NCBI GenBank assembly: GCA_014871385.1
Contig: CM026424.1
Span: forward strand, 13,606,892-13,670,891
From: Ceratodon purpureus
Taxonomy: Eukaryota > Streptophyta > Bryopsida > Pseudoditrichales > Ditrichaceae
Direction: 5' to 3'
DNA: 64,000 nucleotides
Shown piece after piece: positions 34,860 through 50,864 of this stretch. Made by a program: the position numbers and the translations under genes. Position 1 is the first letter of the stretch. Every line of letters starts with the position of its first letter. Under the pieces are notes generated by a model, which was not told the origin of the DNA, searched no databases, and worked only from the letters and a program-made list of their open reading frames with translations.

Positions 34860-36200
34860 ACTAAAAAAACCCAGCCGAAAAAACAAAATTTAAACCTAAA
34901 ACTCTCCACCTAAACATCTTCAAACATGGCAAAAACCGAGCAATTGCTCGGTGAATAAATCCGTGGTCATGGAGTTCACATGGTTGCCTCAGATCGCTTG
35001 AAACGAAGGAGGTGCAATCTCCTTACCCTTTGAGTCACTCACTTAGGGTTCACCGCGTCCCTTCGGTATGACATGTCTACATGAGATGCCTCCTGGTATG
35101 ACAAAACCAACTTGTCATACTAAATGGGGATTTAGGCAAATGAGACCCTGAAAAGTACCTCAATGTCTTCTGTTCTGCAGTAGTAGGATATTGGATCAGT
35201 AAAGGAGACACTCAATCCAAAACAAAAATCTCTCTCTCTCTTAAACGAACTTGCAATCCTGTTGTTGTGACATCCTAAGGTACGCCAAGCGGCCAATACA
35301 ATCAGTAATTGGATATCTAGGCAAAAAACTAAGTCACTTTGCTACATAAGGAGGCACTAGAGATGATCTGTAATCTAGGAGGTGACAGAAATTATGAGTG
35401 CACTTGTCATGCAGATAGATCAAGCCATGACAACTTCCATCACGCCTGTGAATCATCTCTAATATTCTCTCTGAAAAACCTGAGAGAAACAATCTTTCAT
35501 TGCAATTCTTTTGTTACATCCCACGACTGGCAGGAATTGGAAGAGGCAGTTCTCCTCAAAAGATTCGAGGTGCCGAGCGATGAAGGCCAGAAATGGAGAG
35601 ATAAACTCTTGTCTTAAGTGGGCCGCGAAGTGAACTCCCACGCAGGTTTAGTAGCAGCTATGCACAATAGCAAGAAGGAACTGTAATTCCTAAGATAAAC
35701 CTCTAGAGCCTCGTGATACACAAATATTCTCTAACATCTGTTTTACCCCTCACTTTGTCCACACTAAGTCCTTGCTAAAGAGCCCGCAGACTGATCACAT
35801 CTTCGGTTCGCATATGCAATTCCATATCTATCTTACAATCACATCACGTTTGATGTACCCACCTACAGGTAGCTACAAAGCTATGGTTTCTACCTTCTTG
35901 CTCTCCAGGCTCTTCAACAAATCCGAAAGATCCAAATCAACTGCCGGTATATGAGCACTCCAAGAGCCATCCACTACAGGAACTTCCAAGAGAGACTGAA
36001 AGCTAGCCAAAGCACTGAACGCAATCGCTAGAGATCGTATCACATCGGCCGCTGTCGATTCAAATGACACAAACAAAACCGTGTGTAACGAATCCACGTA
36101 TTGTTGAGCTGCATTTGGAAATGCATCAACAACCATGCACACCCGCAAGTACGAACTCCAGACGAGTAATCCAGCGAACTAACCGAGCTCCATATCAAAA
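34860..36200. other. Intergenic and probable 3' UTR of PIG-P gene
   Basis: No convincing gene. A minus-strand ORF at 35873-36148 (MRVCMVVDAFPNAAQQYVDS...) directly follows the PIG-P stop and has mildly protein-like composition, but I find no family or splice link that supports it. Confidence 0.4.
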
Positions 36201-36207
36201 TCAAACC

Positions 36208-36684
36208 CTAATCCACCTTCGCACCAAAAACCAGGGCATTCACAGTAGTAATCGGAATGTCCGAAATCGGATGAATGGGTCGGTCGGTCTGCGACCCACT
36301 CGTAACCCCAGAAGGACTACGCGTGTACTCATCAAACAAGGTGTTCAAAGAGCAAGGAGACGGGGTCGCCATATAATTCAAGCTAGTGTAGAATGAGACG
36401 ACGAACAAAATAGCCACCAGCACATACGCAGGTATGGCCATCGCCCAGTACCGATTCGGGTAATACGTCACACCCATGGTGTGCAACCACGACTCAGGCA
36501 AGTAGGCCCAGATCAAAAACACCATGAATCCCACAAGCGTCGAGATCGCCCCCACGAACCCATACACCTCAGTCGGCTTCGCCCCCTGCTTCGGCCCCGT
36601 CGTCTGCACCGCATCCCGGAGGGAAACAGACGCCCCATCTCGAGACAACGACAACGGCCTCTTCGGACTCATCATGGCTGCCAT
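36208..36684 (-). CDS. PIGP: Phosphatidylinositol N-acetylglucosaminyltransferase subunit P
   Basis: Accessory subunit of the ER GPI-GlcNAc transferase complex, which carries out the first step of GPI-anchor synthesis. A single exon gives 158 aa. After a Ser/Arg-rich N-terminus (MSPKRPLSLSRDGASVSL) come the family blocks TEVYGFVGAISTLVGFMVFL (first membrane helix, about residues 38-60), IWAYLPESWLHTMGVTYYPN and RYWAMAIPAYVLVAILFVVS (second helix). SLNTLFDEYTRSP follows on the cytosolic side, as in plant homologues. The tail ends NALVFGAKVD. The start could be the first or the fourth Met. The gene is divergent from eIF3d. Confidence 0.9.
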   Translation of the reverse strand: MAAMMSPKRPLSLSRDGASVSLRDAVQTTGPKQGAKPTEVYGFVGAISTLVGFMVFLIWAYLPESWLHTMGVTYYPNRYWAMAIPAYVLVAILFVVSFYTSLNYMATPSPCSLNTLFDEYTRSPSGVTSGSQTDRPIHPISDIPITTVNALVFGAKVD

Positions 36685-37194
36685 CCCAGCAACTCAAATC
36701 TCTCTCCAGCATCCAAACTCCCCCTTCAGTTCGCTTCACACACCATCATCGTCATATCAGATGCTCACTCAAAAACCAGCATTCAACTCATGTTCTCATC
36801 ATCCCAGACATCAAACAACACATCATAAGATCAAAGAATCTCCACTCAAGGACATCACTCTCTGAGCCTCGGCATCCAAAACCATTTCTGCCCATTCTCG
36901 GAGATGATTTTCTTAACTTCCTGGCATGGTACAGATCTTCATGAAGGGCATGAATGCGAACCCATCGGAGGAGGAATCGGAAAGATTGGGAGATGGTGAA
37001 AGATGACGGTAACCGGGCAAGGGCTGAGCCCAAGGCCGTGAGGAAGCCCTAGGTATAAAACATGCGTGAGTTCATGCCGGGAAACCCTAAACTTCGCAGT
37101 TGGTTTGTGGGTTGGGAGAACACAACTGGTTTTGTGGAGGTGGTGAAGGATTTGGAGCTGCTGAGGGGAGCAGGGAGAAGCAGAGGTTGGAGCC
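36685..37194. promoter_or_regulatory. Shared divergent promoter region, PIG-P / eIF3d
   Basis: 510 bp separates the two start codons of oppositely oriented housekeeping genes. No obvious TATA box was seen. Bidirectional promoter activity is inferred from the arrangement. Confidence 0.5.
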
Positions 37195-40100
37195 ATGGCG
37201 GTGGCTTTCGGAGTGCCGCAGGTAGCCGAGAATCTGGACGGATGGGGGCCGGATGCGGAGTCCGTGCCGTCGCAGCTGGAGCATGTGCCGTATGCGCCCT
37301 TCAGCAAGGGGGATAGGGTTGGGCGTGCGTCGGACTGGACAGGGCAGGCGTTCAAGTATAATGCTGGTACTTGAGAGTGGTTTCTTTCGGGGTTTTTGGT
37401 GTGTGTTTGGGTTTGTGCGTTTGATCGCTGAGAGCGATTCAGCTCGGTTTTTGGGTTGGGTTATTTGGGTGGAGAGTAGTTTGTTGATCACGGTTTGGAG
37501 TCCTTCTAGGGCGATTGATTGATGCGCCTTGTGTGCGCCTGGGGACTGCAGTTCGTAGTCTGCAGCGTCTTGAATTTTTCATATTAAATCACGGTATCTT
37601 GTACTGAAATGGATAGAGATTGGGTTGGCCAGATGGTCGTCAGTGTACGAAGTGACTTAGGTTCCGTGTTTTAGGGTTTCGGTTTTGATAGGATATTACT
37701 CGCGACATAGTTTAGGTTAAAAAACTGAACGGCAGTTGCATTTGCATTACCTTTTTTATTGGTTTGGACTATTGGTGGACAAGCTTGGAAGGTTAAAGAG
37801 GGTTTAAGAAATGCATAAGTGCATCGAAATGAGCAAGGTCATTGATCTTTTGTGTCGTGTCTTCTTCAGGTCGTTTTGATCGCAACAATACTGGTGGAGC
37901 TTCGGTTTTCAATTTCTTTCACAATGAGGACGAGGTATAATTAGTTTGCAATGGTTTTTTGATGTGGATTTTAGGTCACTTATCATTGAATTTATGACTG
38001 AGTTGTATGACGTCGGGAATATTTATGATGGGAAATGGTATTCCTTTAGACTCCTGTTTGGATCAGAGATCATGCTACTGACAATTGGTTTTAATTTTCA
38101 GGATTCCTTTCATTTGGTTGATACAAGGCCTCCTCCTAGACCCAAGTATGGTGGACGCAGATTCCAGCAGGTATTTTGAGTTTTAGCACCTTTTGTTTTA
38201 TCGTAAAATTTTGAATGAAGCTACATTTCTGAGTGCTCAAGATCCTGAAGGGGAAAAAAAGAGTATTTTTACACTTCCTTGAAAGTTCTGTGTGCAGCCA
38301 TGCAAGTCTCTGCTTTTGTAGCTGAGTGTTGTCGTCGTTACTTCTGAAAAGGAGTCTGGGACCCTTTTCAGAAGTAAACATTGTAAAGACTAATTTATGG
38401 TCTTCAGATTTCCTGTTCTAGATTCGTGTTACACGGTGTGTGTTTTTAGAGGTTATGGGAATGTAATCTTACAGTGTGTGTGCACTTGCAGCGATTCCAA
38501 AGGAGAGATAGGGATGAAGGTCGCCGTGATGGAGGTCGTGATAGTGGTGCAGGTGCTGACAGAGAAAGACAGCGCAGGGAAAGATTGCAGCAGCAGAAGA
38601 GAGGACAATGGAATGCATACTGGCAGGACAAGAATGCTCCTCGTATTGTCTACAACAGCTCGGTATTTTTCTTGGCTTCAGCATAGAGTTTATAGACTGT
38701 GATTCATGGGTGATCATATTATTTCATCTATCCCAGTGGAGATCTTGGGACATCACTTTCCTTATTTTTGACTTCTATGTAGAATCCCTTTTTAAATTCC
38801 GAAATTTAGTCTGTAGTATTTTGGCCCTTCCATGAAGACCTTTAAACTGATTTAGAATTGTTTTCGTGAGCCAGGTGGATATTCGACCAGAATGGGCTGT
38901 TCTAGAACAGATTCCTCTAACATCCCTTTCGAAGCTGAGCTACGAAGTTGGAGAACCAGAGGATATGTGAGTTTTTCAAAACTCGACATAATTTTGCATT
39001 AACTGTTCTTTGATTTGTGTCATGCTTTTGCGAAGTTGCTGAGACCTTGGTTTGGATGTTTATGCAGCACAACTTGTGGAACGTTGGAATATTATGACAA
39101 GACATTTGACCGTGTAACACCGAAGGTATGTGTTTATCTTTTTCTTAGAGAATAATACGATAGTAACGTAGTAACTTTACAATTACAATGATTTCTTGAG
39201 GATTCAAGTTCCATTTATAGAGTGCTGATTGTTTGGTGTCTGTTCATGCAGACTGAGAAGCCATTGGAAAGGTTCGAGAACCGAAACTTCTACAAGGTCA
39301 CAACGACCGATGACCCTGTCATCAGGTATGTATTCATTGCATTTTGTCTATTTTAGTTTTCAAGTTCGCTATTCTGCGTAACTCTTGGAATCCCCTGTCA
39401 TTCTGAAAGATTCTGAATTTTTTTTCTGGTCATGTATCCCTGCTTTGGTGTTTGACATTTTTGAGGCTGTTGACTTATGCAGGCGGCTTCTTTTGGAGAA
39501 CGAAAATGTTGGCACTGTGTTTGCTACAGATGCTATTCTTGCCACTCTTATGTGTTCGCCCCGCTCCATGTACTCATGGGATATCGTTGTCCAGAAAGTG
39601 GGCAATAAACTGTTTTTTGACAAGCGCGATGCTTCATTTGACCTCCTCACTGTAAGTCATTACTTCAATGTTATTTTTCAACAGAGTTGAAGGATTTAGA
39701 TGTATTCGTATATGAGCATTGTGCTTGTATTTCGTGATAAGGTAATGAAATTATCTGATTTTCTATCTTTCTGATGACCCCCTAATTTTCAATTCTACAG
39801 GTTTATGAGACTGCCCAAGAACCTATTCCCGAAGAGAAAGACAGCATAAATTCTGTCCACTCATTGAGCCAGGAGGCCACATTCATTAATCAGAACTTTT
39901 CGCAGCAAATCTTGCAAAAGGTCTGTGATCTCTATTTTGCTTACACAATTGTTTTTGGCGTAGACTTTTTAACTGTCGGGCTTAACGTGTATTACTGCAA
40001 CAGTAATTCTGAGCACCAACGTTGTTTTACTGCTGGTGTTTCATTTCATTTTCTCTGATTCTTTACAATCGGATGACAGGATGGAAAGAAATTCGCATTC

Positions 40101-41988
40101 AAGGAACCTAACCCCTTTGCTTCTGAGAATGAAGAAGTGGCTTCTGTTGCGTACCGATATCGCAAGTGGAAGCTGGACGATGTAAGCCAATTGCCTATCG
40201 TCATTTGAATGTTTATCCTTACTTTTGAAGACGGTGACGAGGTGCTTTCCTTAAAAGTATCCATAGAATAGTAAGCGTTTTTTCTTGTGTCACAAATTGT
40301 TCGGTTATACACCTGCCTCGACAACTTCTATGAGATTTTTTTAGGGTACTACTCTCCTATTCAGTCTTCTTTGCGATAAGTTATTGATGGAGATTGTGGA
40401 TGTGCAGGAAACTACTCTGGTAGCCAGGTGTGAGCTCCACAGTGTGGCAGAAGTCAAGGGCTCAGAAATCCTGTTGACTGTTAATGCATTGAACGAGTTC
40501 GACTCAAGAATTACCGGTGTTGATTGGCGTCAGAAGATTGAAAATCAGCGTGGAGCTGTAAGTGTTTTTAGTTTGTCTTGCACTGCATAGTTGGTTGCTT
40601 CCGAAATTGAAACCCTGGTTAGCCTAAGTCTATGTGTTGCATTGATTGGGACAGTGAGAGATTATCTTGGACGCCTTTCAGTGAGTATGTTTTTGAGTAG
40701 CGGGCTTGCGTATGCAGGTACTGGCTACTGAGCTGAAGAACAATGCCAACAAGCTGGCTAAGTGGACAGCACAAGCTCTCTTATCAGGAGCTGATCAGGT
40801 GTGTACTTGTATTTCAGCAATTTGAGTTTCAACTACTGTACATCCCAACATCCTACCAAATCTAGAAGCCAATACTGTTTATTTTACAAGGCATGTAATT
40901 CAGAAATGCTACCTGAAAATCCCAGGTGATGAGAGAAGAGTGGATGATCTTTAAAAGTTGGTCGTACATTAGAAATTGTGTTTTTATTGACTCTTGGGTA
41001 GTTTATTCGTCCTCACTGACTTGTGATTTTACATGCATTGGTTGTTTCTACAGATGAAGCTAGGGTATGTGTCAAGGGTGCATCCTAAGGATAACTATAA
41101 CCACACAGTGCTGACCCTCCAAGGTTACAAACCTAAGGAATTCGCTGGCCAGATCAATCTCAACGTGAACAACATGTGGGGAATCTTAAAGGTGTGTTAA
41201 TTCTCTGAAATTAAATAATAGATCTATTGCTTAATTCAGCATTGATCTTAATCTGCCTTTTGGTTTCTTATTTATATACCGTATTTATTTCTACAAAAGA
41301 GAGCCTCAAGTGGATGACGCCTCGTTTAATTTGGATCTCACACACGAAGTTTGTCTTTGTGAAACGATCCTGGTTTTGATATGAGGAGCATGACAACAAA
41401 CTGGGCACATCATAAGTTGCATTTTGTTTGTATCTGGAATAACGAATGTACTTCGCTGCAGACTGTTGTGGACATTTGCATGAAATTGGATGAAGGGAAG
41501 TACTTGTTGGTGAAGGACCCCAACAAACCCACTGTCAGGTATTTTTCTATTGATGATTTTATATTGGTTTTTTTCAATTAACCAAGACAAACTGTATTTT
41601 TTCTGGTGGCATATTACTTCTATGCAGAATTTCTGCTGATGAATATGTTTGTCTTTGAAGGTTGTACTCTGTCCCAGCTGATGCTTTTGAAAATGACTAT
41701 GCTGAAGAACCATTGCCTGAGGTATGATCCTGTAACAAGCTTTTTTCACATTGCGTTTGTATCAAAACTCTTACTATTGTTCAGTAAAGTATCAGCAGAT
41801 CTCAGGCAGCATCTGTTTTTTGCAACCGAGTCTGTGCCTATGTTGCGTTTTTACAATTCCACATTTGAATGTTTTTGGCTCAGTTGTCTGATGTATTTGT
41901 TATGTGAATGTAGGATGAGCAAGCACCACCTCCTCCAGTTGAAGAGAAACCAGAGGCGACGGAGGAGAAGGACGCCGATGAGATTTAA
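37195..41988 (+). CDS. EIF3D: Eukaryotic translation initiation factor 3 subunit D
   Basis: Subunit of eIF3 that lies near the mRNA channel and can bind the cap. Sixteen coding exons can be read, from [20 protein letters not shown] to EKDADEI-stop. Recognisable blocks in order: [56 protein letters not shown], an Arg/Asp/Gly-rich basic stretch ([17 protein letters not shown]), [86 protein letters not shown] and [20 protein letters not shown]. The start has good context (GCCATGG). The C-terminus is acidic ([17 protein letters not shown]), as is typical. Nothing abnormal was noted. Confidence 0.95.
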
Positions 41989-42549
41989 AGTCGACTTAGT
42001 TATTATTCTGAGTTTGCACTAGTTATCACTGGTTTTGTTATGTAGAGAATCCTGCCTCACATCCATTTTAGTCAGTGTGGGGTGGCAGAGACGGCTAACC
42101 TTTGATACTGTCACAAGCCAGACAGGATTTTGCTGGGAATTGTCGCAGGGTTTCCTGCTTGTATCGACCCTTCACATAATTCAAGTGTCATTTTAGCATT
42201 TTCTTCTCAATATATGATATATGTTGTGACCGGTACTTGCAGTGGCTCAGGTCTACAGGATTTGTCAGTTCGATTATTCCTGTACTTACTCTTGTACCAT
42301 ACTGTTCAAGTTACCTACGCCCAATAATTTCTGTCTTTTACTTTTTTATTATTATTTTTGGGTTGTTTTTTGTGTTTTACTTTATTCTGACATAGTATAA
42401 ATACCACCATCTCATTGTTCATTATTCCCACATTGCATGAGAATATTGTTCTTTCAACAGGCTTTGAACCCATTTGACGGTCAAGGTAAATTCAACTAAT
42501 CATTAAGAAATTATGTTACTTTAATTCTTAAAATTCAAAGTAAAGTAAA

Positions 42550-43023
42550 ATGAAAACCACCATGACCATTCCTACTCTCCAAAGTGCATTTCAACGCAAA
42601 AGTGCATTACTAGAACCATCTTCATTTAGAAATGCAGGTGGAGTGAGTTTCACATCAATTCCAAGAGAAAAATCCAACTACGGTATGGTTAGAGCTTCAA
42701 TACAAAATCCACATACTGTGTTGGGCGTGGCTCGTGGAGCTAGTAAATCTGACATCAAAAAAGCATATAAACACTTGGTACTTGAATATCACCCTGACGT
42801 ATGCAAGGGCAATAATTGCACCACAGATTTTCAAGAAATCAACTTAGCTTACAAGACACTTTTGTATAAAACCACACGTCAACCAGCGGAGTTTGAAGAT
42901 GATTCGTCTGGAAATATGGAAGGATTCATGGAAGATGATGACGACTATTGGGACGAGTGGGTGAATTGGATGGCTGGAAGTATTATAATGTTTATTATTT
43001 GTTTAATTATACTGTTTTCTTAA
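42550..43023 (+). CDS. Plastid-type J-domain protein with C-terminal membrane segment
   Basis: A single exon gives 157 aa. The N-terminus (MKTTMTIPTLQSAFQRKSAL, Ser/Thr/Lys-rich) suggests a plastid transit peptide. The J domain runs at about residues 54-105: HTVLGVARGASKSDIKKAYK, then the catalytic HPD in LVLEYHPDVCKG. The closing helix reads FQEINLAYKTLL. J domains stimulate Hsp70 ATPase. A short acidic stretch (EDDDDYWDEW) precedes a terminal hydrophobic segment (MAGSIIMFIICLIILFS), which suggests a tail anchor. Plant DnaJ8-like plastid proteins are the closest type I know, but the tail anchor is not something I associate with them. It is intronless and AT-richer than the flanking eIF3d exons, which fits retroposition or simple short-gene structure. 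Confidence 0.82.
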   Translation: MKTTMTIPTLQSAFQRKSALLEPSSFRNAGGVSFTSIPREKSNYGMVRASIQNPHTVLGVARGASKSDIKKAYKHLVLEYHPDVCKGNNCTTDFQEINLAYKTLLYKTTRQPAEFEDDSSGNMEGFMEDDDDYWDEWVNWMAGSIIMFIICLIILFS

Positions 43024-44514
43024 CCAAATTTACACTCAAATTACCAAGTTATCCTAGTTGGAGTATATATGAATTTCACAAGGACAGGCTTCAAAATTTG
43101 ACAAAATAATTTCCACAGTTGTTGAAAAACAAATTACAGTCAGCCCACTTTGATCTTTGTGAACTCACAAATGAATAAAAACCAACAATCCAATTGGTAA
43201 ATGAGCAGTATGTCAAGTTAGTATGCAGTGTTGCCCCAAGAACACCAAGGAACTTTTAGGATTAAACATGAAAATTTGCATACTCATGTTGTTATTGGGT
43301 ATCTCAATTTGATTATGTATCTACAAGTATATCATAACCTAACTAGAGGCCAAAACCAAAGTGTTGACAGTAGAAGAAGTTGAAAGGAGTGAAGTTGTGC
43401 AGGCCTTGGCGCGCCCTGTCCCTCCCTCCCGTGAATGATGACCAACAAGGGGACAAGCAATTGCATTGCATAGAATGTTCAATTATGTAACACCATAGCA
43501 CCAAGTAAAGTGAACAACATACATGATACGTTCATGGGCCACACCGGGCGGCCCATTCTAGCTGCGATGGGATATATTCCGGGATGAATCTCTCACTTCC
43601 TTGCAACACTATGCTCTCTGCGCATATGTTGAGGGCTCTGTTGTGTAGATGCATGCTCCTGGATTGCAATCTGTTGTAGGAAGTGACATTGAGCATGCAA
43701 TGAGCCATCACCCCCTGTGCTTTGGTCCTGTGCAAGTGCAGTGCCGTTCACACAACAACAACGAATCAAGCTCTTCAACACTGCACACAGTTCCTTACAC
43801 CGCCGACACGTACAGCATCAACTCAGCTATGGCCACTCATGTCAAACCATTTCACCTAAGTTATCTCTCTGCGAGCAACATCTTCCCGAACACAGCACTG
43901 GAGAGCCGGAGACCCAAGTGGTCTTGCAACTACACTTGCCATTAACTACATTCTCCTCTCCTCACTGAAGCAGCACACACAAGACGCAAGACGGCAAACA
44001 CGTTGAACAGAATACGCATCACAATGAATTAGGTGGTGTCACTGCCCAAGCTGCGGTAAGTTAACATGCCAACTTAGGCGATGGTTGCCTACATTCCAAA
44101 CCATTCATGTACTGTACACAACATGTCATCCATATGGCTAATCCCCTATATTCCTTACTTTGTCTAACATAAAAATTGGTAGCAATACACCACAAGTATA
44201 ATTGCTCTAAAATATTCTACATCTCGTACACACCAGTGCCAGAGCTTGAAGGTGAAGAGCAGGGAGAAACTTGGAAAGGATCAAAAAGTTTGGGGGAAAA
44301 CAAAGGTTGGAAAAGTAAAAGAAGAAGAGGGAGTGTGTTGAAGGAGGTGTTCGCTTTGGAATAGACTCACTTGGATTGCAGACATGGGAATGATTTGCGA
44401 AGAGTATGTGAGAGTGATGGCATGAGAGCATCAGCAGCGTTGTAACCCTAATCGGAAGGAGCCCATTTGGTGTTTATTCGCTTTTGGTTGCAGATTGGAT
44501 CGTCTCTCATCGCC
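43024..44514. other. Intergenic; leader of RPT4 at the end
   Basis: 43.5-44.0 kb is GC-richer and has short ORFs in several frames, none with family resemblance. The last 100 bp before 44515 are probably the RPT4 5' UTR (CAG acceptor-like site near 44492). Confidence 0.4.
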
Positions 44515-47392
<2,878 letters not shown>

Positions 47393-49192
47393 ATTCTTGT
47401 GCATATTCTTTGAAAGTCATGATTTGTCTACAGCAATTTTTGCACGGAGCCTGGACTTTCAACGGTAGTCCAGACAAATTATTATGTTCAATTCTGTTCA
47501 TGTTCTCCCACTTCTGAAAAATAAATCTTCCTTTGTTTGTATGTACAAATGTTTATGTTTCCAAGTGGGGGAATGCTAGGACATGAGCGATGAGCTGTGA
47601 GCCATGTGCCATGAGCGGGATTCCATGAGCCGTGAGCGGATGACTTACTGTATTTAGTATGTGTATTTCATTCATTAATGTAAATGAAATCATCCAAAAT
47701 GAATGAAACATTTGCAAATGAACAAAGCAAACTTCAAATAAAATGATGATTCATACTACAGTGTGCCAAATATAATCATTACGAATGGAAAGCTGGAGTT
47801 CAGAAAAACGGCTAATAAAACCAAGGGAGACGCTCCCAAGCCATGGCCAGGTAAATTAGGTTCAATTACGGCTATGGCTTTGCAAGCCATGGCAAACAAT
47901 CCCGCGGTAGGCATCTCACTTTTTTGCTTCTTCATATGGCCCATCTCCACACAGGTCAGTGTTCTCTCCTCACAATTGCTCAATGGATTACGAGCTCTCT
48001 GAACTCCTCTTTGATGATGCTATATTGACGTATTGATTCTACAAAGGTCCTGACACATTGTGTTTAGGGTAGGCATTGGATTCTAAAGTAAAGCGTGGTG
48101 CTGATCCGATTCTGGAGTAAGTTTATATTTCACTGTGTAATCTGAGGTTTGGTAATTGAGTGTCACAAAATTCTTTTGGCGATCTTGTGCAGATTTGAAA
48201 ACAATGTAAATAGAATTGCACAGACGTATCAATGACAGACAGGTCATACTGGGAGATAGAGACACTGCAACATCACTATTGTCCAGCGGTTTTCCAGGTA
48301 AATTGCTTTGAACTGTTTACGTACTGAAGTCTCCTTGTAATGTACCCTTCCTCGTATTGTAAGTAAAGTGTCTTGTACACTCCGCTTCTAGAGTTCTAAA
48401 CGGTCATTGCAAAACGCAACGCCCTAGGTAAGTCCAGAAGCCACTGTGTCACAAGAAGTTTGCTAAATGAGCTTCACGTATTCTTTTCGGCTATCATATC
48501 CTCCTGCAGATTTGAAAACTTTGTATAGAATTGACACATTCGTGTCATTCACAGAAAGCTCATGTAAGTGAAAATGATTTGTAAACCTCTTTTACTCTAA
48601 TGAGATTGAATTGTGGTGTACTTATAAGCTAATGAGATTAAATTGTGGGATACTTTTTAGGTTTGTGGCATCGCAGGAAACAGATTTAACTGTAAGGTCA
48701 GTGACTACGAAAGAAAGCATATCAGTGATTGAAACGAATCAAACAGCAATCTTTACGGAAAAAGTAAGACCCTCTTCTACATTGATTGTGTTATCTATCA
48801 GTTATGGGACTAAGACTTATGTGTGTTCATAATCTAGTTACTAACATTGACACTATGTTTGTTCACTAGAAGAACTTAATTACTGGAACTCTGTAAAGAA
48901 CAATTGATTTGTCCATGTTATAAAGGCTTCAGTGGCAAACAGCAACCGAAACAATCATTAGAATTCAATTGTGTTAGAACTCTTTGACTCTATCCGAAAG
49001 TTGAGTCAATCAAAATCCTATAATACTTGTTTTGCTATTGTGTGCTGAAGGGATAATTACCTTACTTAGTACTATCCAGTTCCGTTTCGAAGTTTTCTGC
49101 TTTGAAATTGTTGAAAGTTTGTGCAAATTTTCATTCATAATTGTATGATGATGTTTTATGCAGGTGGGAAATAAGAGTGTAGACTGTGAGTG
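47393..49192. other. Intergenic / possible leader exons of the RING-like gene
   Basis: 47575-47650 has short ATGAGC-type imperfect repeats. Two short exon-like pieces lie on the plus strand. One is about 47780-47910, encoding NGKLEFRKTANKTKG and PWPGKLGSITAMALQAMANN. The other is about 48661-48763 (FVASQETDLTVRS...), ending at a GTAAGA donor; the next acceptor is TATGCAG just before 49165. Joining the second piece to the gene runs into a stop before the ATG, so I treat them as possible leader exons or remnants. Confidence 0.35.
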
Positions 49193-50538
49193 ATGGAAAG
49201 AAATAAACTAGAGAGAGGAAAGGAGGAATGGTTTGCAGCAGAGGTTTGTTTGCCTAACTGGGGGCTGGATCCTTCCAGAGACTGCAACCATGTAGAGAAT
49301 TCAGAGTTGGAGAGGATGTTTGGTGAGCGAAAGAAGAAGATAGGATATTCCTATCCAAATGCAAAGTCTACCAGAGTTCGAGAGCGCATAGATGAATTAG
49401 TCCCTGCTATTTACCAATGTTCAGAGATGCCAAAAAATAAGTGTATTTCAGAGTCCTTGGCAAGAGCAATAGTTTCAGAGGTGTGCCACGGCTACCCTAT
49501 GAATTGGGCACAGTATGCTGAGGAGAGGTGGAGGGCCAAAAAAAGTGGAAAGAAGAAGGTCAGCACAGTCATAAAGTACAAAGCTCAAGTGACCAAGCAT
49601 TCGTACTATGGATTGGTGAAGGGAAGATTTGAGAGAGAGTTAGCAAAAACAGAACTTCAGCACAGTGAGGTAGAGGCTGATTACAGCGACCGTCATATAT
49701 TCATTAGTTCCTTGATGTCCAAGCCCAAAAATCCAGCATGTGGAGCCGAAGCTGAGAAAATCAAGAAAAGCATTTCAAGGCTTCGAGGGAAATTGGAAGC
49801 TTTGGAGGACGTTCTGACAGACCTTGGGGACAGTGAACAGAATGTGCAAGAAAGGAAGAGGGATGAAGACCGCATTGTAACTCTGAAGTACAGGATTAAG
49901 AAGAAAGAGATTGCCTTGGTTGACACAAAAGGTCAGATAACTGAAGCAATGGAGGAGCTAAAACGACTTCAATCAGTCATGGAGGACCTTCAACTCAAAT
50001 CAGATCGAATAAAAGAGAAACTGGAGAAGATAGATAAGTTACTCCATATTCCCATTACCTTGCGTCCAAGTCATCATGTTGAAGGTGATCCATCTGGTCG
50101 ATGTAGTTTTCAGCTAAAAGTCAATCAATGTGCTTTGTGTGAATCCACCTTCACTCGGATGGATATAGTTATAGCACCATGCCACTGCACATACCACCCT
50201 TGGTGTGTTGTCATTCAAAGCATGCTAGCAGATGAATGTGCTGACAGAGAATGTAAGGAGAAATTCACCGAAAGTTGGAAAAAGAGTTTCAGCCTCGACA
50301 ACTTACCAGGTAAGATAACAATAAACCATCTCTTTTTGATTGAATTGATATCATATGGGTAGAGATGTTAAGTTTAGTTTGCCTATCTTCACCTGATTCA
50401 AACTAAATCTGATCCTTTGAATATTTAGACTATGATCTTCAGAAGCCACTAAGAGAAGTTAACCAGCCAAGACGGAAGCGTAAACATACGAACTCAGACA
50501 TTGGTGGGGTGAACTTCTCCAAGAAAAACAAGAAATAA
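49193..50538 (+). CDS. Coiled-coil protein with RING-like zinc finger, unknown family
   Basis: Two exons, 49193-50309 and 50429-50538, join in phase 1; 1,227 nt give 408 aa. The product starts MERNKLERGKEEWFAAEVCL. The first 170 residues are basic with no family I know. About residues 190-290 form a long charged coiled coil (KKSISRLRGKLEALEDVL ... MEELKRLQSVMEDLQLK). At about 313-353 a zinc-finger pattern follows: CALC, then PCHCTYHPWC, then CADREC. This is C-x2-C-x13-C-x-C-x2-H-x2-C-x10-C-x4-C, RING-like with a Cys in the usual His position. The C-terminus carries a basic cluster (PRRKRKH), a likely nuclear signal. Six palindromic sites follow within 1.3 kb downstream. Probably a nuclear ubiquitin-ligase-like or DNA-associated protein; function unproven. 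Confidence 0.7.
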
Positions 50539-50864
50539 AAATTTACTGGATGAGCAAGGTCCAAACCGGTAAGTAGAAAATCCTAACTGATTGAAGATAT
50601 ATTGTTTAGTACTTTAAAAACGTTTCACTATATTATAATATAACATGAAATACTGTCATGTGCAGGTTTGTAGCAAGATCAGATAGTTGAATCAACGACT
50701 TTGAGTGTTTCAATGAAGGTGATTTGCAACATACATTTTAAAATGCAGTGAAGCAGATAAATGGTCTAGAAGATCAAGATAGTTCAAGTCTGCTGTACAG
50801 AAACTGATTGTGGAAAAGAAAAACTATTTTGAATAACTGATTTTCAATTGAGGGCTTCATACTC

